Assembly: GCA_025455505.1 (NCBI GenBank)
Contig: JALOMK010000007.1
Coordinates: 1-20,366 of the forward strand
Origin: Bacteroidales bacterium
Lineage (GTDB): Bacteria > Bacteroidota > Bacteroidia > Bacteroidales > VadinHA17
Direction of reading: 5' to 3'
DNA: 20,366 nucleotides
Numbering within the stretch: the stretch's first letter is position 1; the number at the start of each line of letters is the position of its first letter. The notes beneath the pieces are model-generated. The model ran no database searches and was not told the origin of the DNA. It saw only the letters and a list, made by a program, of their open reading frames with translations. This document shows, one piece after another, positions 7,129 to 13,881 of this stretch. Made by a program: the position numbers and the translations under genes.

Positions 7129-8445
7129 TCAGCGCCTGCCGATGCCGAAATATGTAAATCCCATTGTTCTCAACTCCTGCGGGTTGTATATATTCCTGCC
7201 ATCGAAGATCACTTTTCCCTTCATCAGTTTGCCCATCTGACTGAAATCGGGAAGATGGAACTCCGACCACTCGGTCATAAGGGCCAGGGCGTCGGCATCC
7301 CTTACTGTTTCATATGGATCGGGGCAGAATGTTATCCTGTCGCCGAGGACTTTTCTTGCTTCGTCCATTGCCGCGGGGTCATAGGCCCTTATTTTTACGC
7401 CTGCCCCGAGAAGCCTGCCGATAAGGTCGAGTGAAGAAGCCTCCCTGATGTCATCTGTCTTCGGCTTGAATGCCAGTCCCCAGATGCCAATTGTTTTTCC
7501 CGGCAGGCTGGTTCCGAAGTGACCCTGTATCTTTTTGAAGATAACGCCCTTCTGGTACTCATTTGCTTTTTCAACAGCCTTGATTACATTCAGCTCATAC
7601 CCGTGATCATCGGCTGTTTTTATTATTGCCTTTACATCTTTGGGGAAACAGGACCCTCCGTAACCGGTACCCGGGTAAATGAATTTTGAGCCTATCCTTG
7701 AATCGCTTCCGATTCCTTTCCTTACGTTATTGATGTCGGCACCCAGGATATCGCAAAGGTTTGCTATTTCGTTTATAAAGCTGATTCTTGTTGCAAGCAT
7801 TGCATTCGCGGCATATTTGGTTATTTCAGCCGAGGCTATATCCATGAAGAGAATGGGGTGATTGTTCAGCACGAAAGGCATGTACAGGCGGCGCATTATT
7901 TCAGCCGTCTTCTCATTGTCAACCCCTATAACTATTCTTTCAGGCTTAAGGAAATCCTCCACGGCAGCGCCTTCCTTCAGGAATTCCGGATTTGAGGCCA
8001 TATCGAAGGTAATGCCTGTATCTCTTTTTCCAAGCTCCTCCGAAATAACGCTTCTGATCTTCTCCGATGTCCCGACAGGGACTGTGCTCTTTGTTACAAC
8101 AACGGCATAATTTCTGAGGGCGGCGCCTATTTCCCTTCCGACGGCAAGGACATGTTTCAGATCGGCTGAACCATCTTCTCCCGGAGGTGTCCCGACTGCT
8201 ATGAATATAACTTCCGCGTCGCTTATTGCCTGGCTCAGTTCAGTAGTGAAGTCCAGTCGTTTCTTTTCGACATTTCGCCTGATCATCCCTTCAAGGCCAG
8301 GCTCGTATATCGGAATGGTTCCCATGTTAAGCTGCCTGATCTTTTCAGCATCCACATCAACGCATGTTACGTTGACACCGCTCTCCGCAAAACATGCCCC
8401 TGTGACCAGACCAACATATCCGGAACCAATAACTACAATTCTCAT
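7129..8445 (-). CDS. ugd: UDP-glucose 6-dehydrogenase
   Basis: A 438-residue NAD-dependent enzyme that oxidises UDP-glucose to UDP-glucuronate, a precursor of acidic surface polysaccharides. The N-terminal Rossmann motif is MRIVVIGSGYVGLVTGACF, with the ribose-binding Asp at the end of VTCVDVD. Further signatures are VGTPPGEDGSADL near 84-96, TKSTVPVGTS near 118-127, SNPEFLKEG near 151-159 and Lys210. The catalytic cysteine is Cys266 in GTGYGGSCFPKD. C-terminal GLAFKPKTDDIREASSL and FDGRNIY complete the family pattern. It lies upstream of rfbA in the same direction, separated by the octamer repeat. A promoter box lies 34 bases before its ATG. Confidence 0.96.
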   Translation of the reverse strand: MRIVVIGSGYVGLVTGACFAESGVNVTCVDVDAEKIRQLNMGTIPIYEPGLEGMIRRNVEKKRLDFTTELSQAISDAEVIFIAVGTPPGEDGSADLKHVLAVGREIGAALRNYAVVVTKSTVPVGTSEKIRSVISEELGKRDTGITFDMASNPEFLKEGAAVEDFLKPERIVIGVDNEKTAEIMRRLYMPFVLNNHPILFMDIASAEITKYAANAMLATRISFINEIANLCDILGADINNVRKGIGSDSRIGSKFIYPGTGYGGSCFPKDVKAIIKTADDHGYELNVIKAVEKANEYQKGVIFKKIQGHFGTSLPGKTIGIWGLAFKPKTDDIREASSLDLIGRLLGAGVKIRAYDPAAMDEARKVLGDRITFCPDPYETVRDADALALMTEWSEFHLPDFSQMGKLMKGKVIFDGRNIYNPQELRTMGFTYFGIGRR

Positions 8446-8479
8446 CAGAATACTGTTTAATTTTATTTACCGATATATG

Positions 8480-8487
8480 CAAAGATA
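8480..8487 (-). promoter_or_regulatory. -7 promoter box for ugd and probably the rfb operon
   Basis: Read on the minus strand the bases are TATCTTTG, a perfect TAnnTTTG box identical to those before rpsA and guaA. It lies 34 bases before the ugd ATG. There is no clear TTTG -33 element at the best spacing, only TTTCTG about 17 bases upstream. Confidence 0.55.
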
Positions 8488-8528
8488 ATATAACAAGTTG
8501 AATTCAGAAATCGCTCCTGCCCCTTGCA

Positions 8529-8608
8529 CCGTTAAGCCATTACGCCTCTACGCCGTTACACCGTTACACCGTTACACCGTTACACCATTACGCCCATACG
8601 CCTTATAC
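8529..8608. repeat. Octamer tandem repeat, about ten units, abutting the GC-rich element
   Basis: Ten consecutive 8-base units fit the consensus CCGTTACA or CCnTTACG. Four central units (8553-8584) are identical CCGTTACA, and units decay outward. The array runs directly into the GC-rich element at 8608, and further unit-like words (CCGTTACG at 8653-8660) follow it. It lies in the 339-base divergent gap between ugd and rpsA. Apart from this array, the GC-rich element, the two promoters and a small leader ORF, I see nothing else in that gap. Confidence 0.88.
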
Positions 8609-8638
8609 TTACCCACCCCCGGCCCCTCCCGGGAGGGG
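8608..8638. repeat. GC-rich palindromic intergenic element, copy 2
   Basis: A 31-base element beginning CTTACCCACCCCC and ending in the perfect 16-base palindrome CCCCTCCCGGGAGGGG (8623-8638). The copy at 13805-13835 matches 29 of 31 bases in inverted orientation, and 3006-3025 matches its 20-base core exactly. Confidence 0.85.
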
Positions 8639-8691
8639 ATTAACAGTTTGCGCCGTTACGCCTCGTTATCCGCTGAAAATCTTGGCTATAA

Positions 8692-8723
8692 TTGTCAATG
8701 TTTTCAAAAAAAGACTATCTTTG
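8692..8723 (+). promoter_or_regulatory. Promoter of rpsA
   Basis: TTG at 8692-8694 followed after 21 bases by the perfect -7 box TATCTTTG at 8716-8723, matching the Bacteroidota sigma factor consensus. Transcription would begin near 8730, giving a leader of about 55 bases that contains a ten-codon ORF before the rpsA ATG. Confidence 0.65.
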
Positions 8724-8745
8724 CAAGCACTTTTTTTACAAAATA

Positions 8746-8778
8746 ATGTCTAACTCATTAATTATTAGATCTTTTTAA
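8746..8778 (+). other. Possible ten-codon leader ORF before rpsA
   Basis: ATG at 8746 opens a short frame, MSNSLIIRSF, ending in TAA at 8776-8778, six bases before the rpsA ATG and in the same frame. It would be the first ATG on the predicted transcript. It may be chance, or a leader peptide or reinitiation device. No homologue is claimed. Confidence 0.3.
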
Positions 8779-8784
8779 ATCATC

Positions 8785-10866
8785 ATGACCGAAAGCAAAA
8801 AGAAAACAGCCAAAAAAGAGGTTGAGGACACAAACGAAGCTGCTGAAATGCAGGTAGAAGAGACAAAAGCAACTGAAGTTGCTGAAGCTGAAATTGCAGA
8901 TGCCCCGGCAGAAGTTGTTGCAGCAGAAACAGAAGAACCAGTGGCAGCGGCCGCTACCGCGACTGCCGAAGATTATGGAATGGGCTCTGATGTGAAAAAG
9001 GAAAAAAGAGCCAAAAAAGCACACGCCGGAGAAGAAACTTCTGAAGCCGGTGGAACTGAAATGCTGGCGAGTGCACGGAAACATGCACCCTCGGCAGAAG
9101 AATTTGACTGGGAAGCCTTTGAAAGCGAGGAACTCCGTTCATCTCCGAAATACAGGGAGTATGAATCTATGTACGATGAGACACTTTCAACAGTGGCTGT
9201 CGACGAGGTTGTTCTCGGCACAGTTATCCAGATGACTTCCCGTGAAGTTGTAATCAACATTGGTTACAAGTCGGAAGGCGTTGTAAGTCTCAACGAATTC
9301 CGTTACAATCCCGGCCTGAAGGTCGGTGACAAGGTAGAGGTGTATGTTGAAAGCCAGGAAGACAAGAAAGGCCAGCTTCTCCTCTCACACAAGAAAGCAC
9401 GCGCGATCAATTCATGGGACAGGGTTAATGCATCCCTTGAGAAGGATGAGATAATCACAGGTTACATCAAGTGCCGTACGAAAGGCGGTATGATCGTTGA
9501 TGTATTCGGCATTGAAGCCTTCCTCCCCGGTTCACAGATAGACGTGAAACCGATACGCGACTATGATATTTTTGTAGGCAAGACTATGGAATTCAAGGTT
9601 GTAAAAATCAACCAGGAGTTCAAGAACGTTGTCGTTTCTCATAAAGCACTCATCGAAGCCGAACTCGAACAGCAGAAGAAAGAGATCATTGCCAAGCTCG
9701 AAAAAGGACAGGTTCTCGAAGGAACTGTCAAGAATATAACATCATATGGTGTGTTCATTGATCTTGGCGGTGTCGACGGACTCATTCATATAACCGATCT
9801 TTCATGGGGCAGGGTCAACCATCCCGAGGAGATCGTTCAGCTCGACCAGAAACTCAATGTTGTAATCCTCGATTTCGATGATGACAAGAAGAGGATCGCC
9901 CTTGGCCTCAAGCAGCTTACCTCGCATCCGTGGGATTCAGTCAACCCTGACCTCAAGGTAGGCGATACAGTGAAAGGAAAAGTGGTTGTGATGGCTGACT
10001 ACGGAGCCTTTGTTGAGATTGCCCCCGGTGTGGAAGGACTTATTCACGTATCAGAAATGTCGTGGTCACAGCACCTGAGAAGCGCACAGGAATTTCTTAA
10101 AGTAAGCGATGAGATCGAAGCTGTTGTCCTTACACTCGACAGGACAGAGAGAAAGATGTCTCTTGGCATCAAGCAGCTCAAGCCCGATCCATGGCAGAAT
10201 ATCGACGAGAAATATGCAGTAGGCGCACGCCACAAGGCAAAAGTCAGGAACTTCACCAACTTTGGTGTATTCGTTGAGATAGAGGAGGGAGTTGACGGTC
10301 TGATCCACATCTCCGATCTCAGCTGGACAAAGAAGATCAAGCACCCGGCCGAATTCACATCAATCGATGCTGAGATAGATGTCGTGGTTCTTGAGATCGA
10401 CAAGGACAACAGGCGCCTGAGCCTTGGTCACAAGCAGCTCGAGGAAAATCCATGGGATGTCTTCGAGACACTCTTCACTCTCGATTCGGTTCACGAGGGA
10501 ACAGTTGTCGAACTCTTCGACAAGGGTGCCGTCATAGCGCTTCCTTATGGAGTGGAAGGATTTGTTACTCCGAAACATCTTGTCAAGGAGGATGGAACAA
10601 TGGCAAAAATTGATGAGAAACTTCAGTTCAAGGTTATCGAATTCAATAAATCAGCCAAGAAGATAATTGTTTCACACAGCAGGGTTTTTGAGGATGAAAA
10701 GAAAGCTGCCGAAGTTCCTTCGAAGAAAGCCGATAACGCTGCCGCGAAGAAAACAGCACGGAAACCAAAAACAAGCTCTGAAAAAACAACACTCGGAGAT
10801 ATTTCCCAGCTTGCCGCTCTGAAAGAAGAAATGGAAGAAAAAGAGAATAAAGCTTCGAAGAAATAG
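8785..10866 (+). CDS. rpsA: 30S ribosomal protein S1
   Basis: A 693-residue S1 protein, which binds mRNA on the 30S subunit and helps load it. Six OB-fold S1 repeats lie at about 138-203, 220-288, 306-377, 393-463, 478-550 and 566-634. The best-conserved repeats show the typical GVFVEIEEGVDGLIHISDLSW pattern (repeat 5, near 494-514). Ahead of them is a long low-complexity region rich in Glu, Ala and Lys (about 1-100), and behind them a Lys-rich tail (about 637-693). This makes the protein somewhat longer than the roughly 600-residue forms I would expect in the phylum. The ATG at 8785 is chosen because an in-frame stop (8776-8778) lies just upstream. A strong promoter precedes it. The STAS gene follows after 39 bases. 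Confidence 0.96.
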   Translation: MTESKKKTAKKEVEDTNEAAEMQVEETKATEVAEAEIADAPAEVVAAETEEPVAAAATATAEDYGMGSDVKKEKRAKKAHAGEETSEAGGTEMLASARKHAPSAEEFDWEAFESEELRSSPKYREYESMYDETLSTVAVDEVVLGTVIQMTSREVVINIGYKSEGVVSLNEFRYNPGLKVGDKVEVYVESQEDKKGQLLLSHKKARAINSWDRVNASLEKDEIITGYIKCRTKGGMIVDVFGIEAFLPGSQIDVKPIRDYDIFVGKTMEFKVVKINQEFKNVVVSHKALIEAELEQQKKEIIAKLEKGQVLEGTVKNITSYGVFIDLGGVDGLIHITDLSWGRVNHPEEIVQLDQKLNVVILDFDDDKKRIALGLKQLTSHPWDSVNPDLKVGDTVKGKVVVMADYGAFVEIAPGVEGLIHVSEMSWSQHLRSAQEFLKVSDEIEAVVLTLDRTERKMSLGIKQLKPDPWQNIDEKYAVGARHKAKVRNFTNFGVFVEIEEGVDGLIHISDLSWTKKIKHPAEFTSIDAEIDVVVLEIDKDNRRLSLGHKQLEENPWDVFETLFTLDSVHEGTVVELFDKGAVIALPYGVEGFVTPKHLVKEDGTMAKIDEKLQFKVIEFNKSAKKIIVSHSRVFEDEKKAAEVPSKKADNAAAKKTARKPKTSSEKTTLGDISQLAALKEEMEEKENKASKK

Positions 10867-10905
10867 AAAAATTACTTAAATTTAGGCTATCTAAAAAGGA
10901 AGATT

Positions 10906-11244
10906 ATGGATTTTAATATTGAAAGCCGTAAAAACTGCACAGTCATCCATATCCTGACAGAAAAGCTTGACACTCACATTGCACCTGCCCTTAAATCGGA
11001 ACTGGTGCTTGTTTCCGGGAAAGGCGAGAAGAATATCATACTCGGCCTTGAGAAGTGTCAGTACTGCGATTCTTCGGGTCTTAGTGCAATACTGGTAGCC
11101 AACCGACTATGCAAAAATGCAGGAGGTAAGTTCGTTCTTTGCGGACTCAATGAAGCAGTAGAACGTCTTATCACTATTTCACAGCTCGATACAGTTCTGA
11201 CAATCACCGGGACTGTTGCTGATGCTGAAAATCTGATATCCTGA
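10906..11244 (+). CDS. STAS-domain anti-sigma factor antagonist-like protein
   Basis: A 112-residue single-domain STAS protein of the SpoIIAA/RsbV type. Such proteins bind an anti-sigma kinase when unphosphorylated and are switched off by phosphorylation of a serine. The phosphorylation loop is CDSSGLSAIL, where Ser57 corresponds to SpoIIAA Ser58. The beta-strand VIHILTEKLD and the C-terminal helix AVERLITISQLDTVL also fit the fold. Length is typical and there is no membrane segment. An AAAGGA stretch lies a few bases before the ATG. It sits 39 bases after rpsA and 22 bases before rnz. No cognate HATPase anti-sigma kinase or PP2C phosphatase is adjacent, so the partner and the output are unknown. 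Confidence 0.88.
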   Translation: MDFNIESRKNCTVIHILTEKLDTHIAPALKSELVLVSGKGEKNIILGLEKCQYCDSSGLSAILVANRLCKNAGGKFVLCGLNEAVERLITISQLDTVLTITGTVADAENLIS

Positions 11245-11266
11245 TAACGTCAGCCTTACTGGCAGG

Positions 11267-12199
11267 ATGAAACTGACTGTTCTGGGTAGCAGTTCTGCAT
11301 TGCCGACATCAGAGAGATACCCTTCCGCTCATGTGCTTAACGCGCATGAGCGGTTGTATTTAATAGACTGCGGCGAGGGAACACAGATGCAACTGCGGCG
11401 AAACCGCATAAGGTTCGGGAAGATAAACCACATTTTCATCAGCCATCTTCATGGCGACCATGTTTTCGGAATCTACGGGCTCCTTTCGTCACTAAGCCTG
11501 ATGAACCGCGCAGCTTCACTGAACATATACGCGCCGGCAAATTATGAGTATATCCTGCATTCGCACCTAAAGGATTTCGACATTAAGCTCAGCTACGAAA
11601 TAAACTTCATTCCGCTCGCGGGAAAAGATCCGGCACTGATCCTCGACGACAGGCATATCACAGTAAGCTGCTTCCCGCTTGTGCACAGGGTGCCGTCATT
11701 CGGCTTCCTTTTTCGCGAAAAACAGGCAGACAGGAACATAAGAAAGGATGCTATAGAAAAATACGGTATTCCCGGCCTCAGGATACCCTCAATAAAGAAG
11801 GGCGCTGATTTTGTGACGGCTGACGGCTCTGTGATCCCGAATTCGGAACTGACGCTCGAAGCCCCGGAACCTCTTTCGTACGCATATTGCAGCGATACAG
11901 CCTTCTCTGACCTGGTCCCCGGATTCGTGAAAGGTGTTACGCTTCTTTACCACGAAGCTACCTTTGAAAGCTCGCTCATGTCACTGGCCCGGATCACGGG
12001 ACATTCAACTGCATCTGAGGCTGCCGGCATTGCAAAGCTCGCAGGGGCCGGGAAACTTATTATAGGCCATTTCTCGTCACGCTATAAAAGCGTTACGCAA
12101 CTTGTTGAAGAAGCCAGGCTGATCTTCCCGGATACTTACCCGGCTGAAGACGGGCAAAGCTATAACATTGACGAGATAAGAAAAGCTGTGAAAGAATAG
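11267..12199 (+). CDS. rnz: Ribonuclease Z
   Basis: A 310-residue metallo-beta-lactamase-fold endonuclease that removes 3' trailers from tRNA precursors, probably as a dimer in the cytoplasm. The zinc-binding motif HxHxDH is SHLHGDH at about 59-65. Further ligands are His140 in PLVHRVPSFGF, Asp210 in AYCSDTAF and His268 in IIGHFSSRY. The HEATF motif is near 229-233 and GHSTA near 245-249. The start MKLTVLGSSSALPTSERYPSA is standard for the family. The length is normal. It follows the STAS gene by 22 bases and precedes guaA by 35. Confidence 0.95.
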   Translation: MKLTVLGSSSALPTSERYPSAHVLNAHERLYLIDCGEGTQMQLRRNRIRFGKINHIFISHLHGDHVFGIYGLLSSLSLMNRAASLNIYAPANYEYILHSHLKDFDIKLSYEINFIPLAGKDPALILDDRHITVSCFPLVHRVPSFGFLFREKQADRNIRKDAIEKYGIPGLRIPSIKKGADFVTADGSVIPNSELTLEAPEPLSYAYCSDTAFSDLVPGFVKGVTLLYHEATFESSLMSLARITGHSTASEAAGIAKLAGAGKLIIGHFSSRYKSVTQLVEEARLIFPDTYPAEDGQSYNIDEIRKAVKE

Positions 12200-12200
12200 C

Positions 12201-12208
12201 TATCTTTG
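12201..12208 (+). promoter_or_regulatory. -7 promoter box for guaA
   Basis: A perfect TATCTTTG box directly after the rnz stop codon, 26 bases before the guaA TTG start. The usual -33 TTG is not seen at the best spacing. It predicts a very short guaA leader of about 20 bases, although read-through from rnz is also likely. Confidence 0.5.
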
Positions 12209-12234
12209 ACACCGTATAAAAAAATGCTGACACC

Positions 12235-13764
12235 TTGCAGGAAAAAATTCTTATACTCGATTTTGGCTCACAGTATACTCAGCTGATAGCCAGAAGAATA
12301 AGGGAGTTGAATGTCTATTGCGAAATTCATCCTTTCAACCATTTCCCAAAGCCTGACAGTTCCGTAAAGGGAGTTGTCCTCTCAGGAAGCCCGGCTTCTG
12401 TAAGGGATGGCAATGCACCTGTGCCTGACCTGTCATCAATTAAGGGAAGGCTGCCTCTCCTCGGAATCTGTTACGGGGCACAGCACCTTGTTCATAATTT
12501 TGGAGGAGAAGTGCTTCCTTCAACAATAAGGGAGTATGGCAGGGCAAGGTTGCAGACAACTGACAACAGTGACCCGCTCCTTGGGAATATAAGCAGCGGG
12601 ACCCAGGTATGGATGTCGCACGCCGATACGATATCGAGGCTTCCTGAAGGCTATGTGGTTACGGGATCAACCGCCGATGTCAGGGCAGGAGCCTACAGGA
12701 TTAGCGGGGAACCTACATGGGGCATACAATTCCATCCGGAAGTCTACCATACAACAGAAGGATCCAAAATACTCAATAACTTCGTCGCAGGCATCTGCGG
12801 ATGCTCTCCTTCGTGGACAGCTGATTCATATGCCGACTCCGCAGTGAGGGACCTTAAAGCACAGCTTGGAAGTGACAAGGTCATTCTCGGGCTTTCGGGC
12901 GGTGTCGACTCCTCGGTGGCAGCCCTCCTCCTTAACCGTGCCATTGGCAACAACCTTACCTGCATATTCGTCGACAACGGCCTCCTGAGGAAGAATGAAT
13001 TTGAAAAAGTTCTCGATTCATATCTTGGCCTCGGGCTCAATGTGAAGGGAGTGGATGCCTCGGAAAGATTCCTCTCAGAGCTTGAAGGCATAAGTGACCC
13101 TGAAACAAAACGTAAGATAATAGGGAGGGTGTTCATCGAGGTCTTCGACGAGGAAGCCCATAAGGTAAAGGATGTCAAATGGCTGGCCCAGGGTACAATC
13201 TATCCGGATGTAATTGAGTCGGTATCTGTAAACGGACCATCGGCAACAATCAAATCGCATCATAACGTGGGGGGGCTACCCGAGAAAATGCACCTTAAGG
13301 TAGTGGAGCCGCTGCGCCTTCTCTTCAAGGATGAAGTGCGCCGCGTGGGAAAGGCTGTAGGCCTCCCCGAATTTATTCTTCACAGGCATCCTTTCCCGGG
13401 CCCGGGTCTTGCAATCAGGCTGCTCGGAGCAATGACAAGGGAGAAACTCCGCATCCTGAAGGAAGCCGATGATATTTTCATAGAAGGCCTCAGGAAACAC
13501 GGTCTCTATGATTCTGTATGGCAGGCAGGCGTGATTCTCCTCCCCGTCCAGTCAGTGGGGGTCATGGGCGATGAAAGAACTTATGAGAATGCAGTTGTCC
13601 TGAGGGCAGTGACTTCAACCGACGGCATGACTGCAGACTGGTCGCACCTTCCCTATGAGTTCCTTGGCGTCATATCGAATGAGATAATCAACAGGGTAAA
13701 AGGTATTAACAGGGTTGTTTATGACATCAGCTCAAAGCCTCCGTCAACGATAGAGTGGGAGTAA
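12235..13764 (+). CDS. guaA: GMP synthase (glutamine-hydrolysing)
   Basis: A 509-residue two-domain enzyme that converts XMP to GMP with ATP and glutamine. The N-terminal class I amidotransferase has Cys79 in [12 protein letters not shown] and His167/Glu169 in [11 protein letters not shown]. The ATP pyrophosphatase P-loop is [10 protein letters not shown] near 219-227. The C-terminal dimerisation domain includes [16 protein letters not shown] and ends [10 protein letters not shown]. The start codon is TTG: the family N-terminus [18 protein letters not shown] begins exactly here, and an in-frame TAA at 12217-12219 leaves no in-frame ATG or GTG upstream. An out-of-frame ATG 11 bases upstream opens a 20-codon frame overlapping the gene. 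The gene has its own -7 box and is followed by a repeat-containing gap. Confidence 0.97.
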   Translation: MQEKILILDFGSQYTQLIARRIRELNVYCEIHPFNHFPKPDSSVKGVVLSGSPASVRDGNAPVPDLSSIKGRLPLLGICYGAQHLVHNFGGEVLPSTIREYGRARLQTTDNSDPLLGNISSGTQVWMSHADTISRLPEGYVVTGSTADVRAGAYRISGEPTWGIQFHPEVYHTTEGSKILNNFVAGICGCSPSWTADSYADSAVRDLKAQLGSDKVILGLSGGVDSSVAALLLNRAIGNNLTCIFVDNGLLRKNEFEKVLDSYLGLGLNVKGVDASERFLSELEGISDPETKRKIIGRVFIEVFDEEAHKVKDVKWLAQGTIYPDVIESVSVNGPSATIKSHHNVGGLPEKMHLKVVEPLRLLFKDEVRRVGKAVGLPEFILHRHPFPGPGLAIRLLGAMTREKLRILKEADDIFIEGLRKHGLYDSVWQAGVILLPVQSVGVMGDERTYENAVVLRAVTSTDGMTADWSHLPYEFLGVISNEIINRVKGINRVVYDISSKPPSTIEWE

Positions 13765-13765
13765 T

Positions 13766-13789
13766 GGCGTGGGGCATGGGGCTCAGGGC
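13766..13789. repeat. Heptamer repeat next to GC-rich element copy 3
   Basis: Read on the minus strand this is GCCCTGA, GCCCCAT, GCCCCAC and a partial GCC. It resembles the heptamer series at 3040-3067 and lies on the same side of the GC-rich element when both are oriented alike. Confidence 0.5.
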
Positions 13790-13804
13790 CAGAGGCAGTT
13801 GACT

Positions 13805-13835
13805 CCCCTCTTGGGAGGGGCCGGGGGTGGGTAAG
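13805..13835. repeat. GC-rich palindromic intergenic element, copy 3 (inverted)
   Basis: The reverse complement matches 8608-8638 at 29 of 31 bases. The arms CCCCTC and GAGGGG flank a TTGG loop, so an RNA hairpin is possible 40 bases after the guaA stop. No run of T follows, so a classical terminator is not supported. Confidence 0.82.
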
Positions 13836-13881
13836 TTAAAGATAAAGGCAATATTAGTTCAGGTTATTAATATATAGAAGG

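Noticed and set aside
6967..7434. Plus-strand open frame across the octamer repeat (155 codons)
   Set aside because: It overlaps rfbA and ugd on the opposite strand, and its middle is just the translated tandem repeat.
8529..8608. CRISPR array
   Set aside because: Units are 8 bases long and contiguous with no spacers, and there are no cas genes in the window.
13805..13820. Intrinsic terminator of guaA
   Set aside because: The hairpin has a six-base stem but no following T run, and it belongs to a repeat also found in convergent and divergent gaps.
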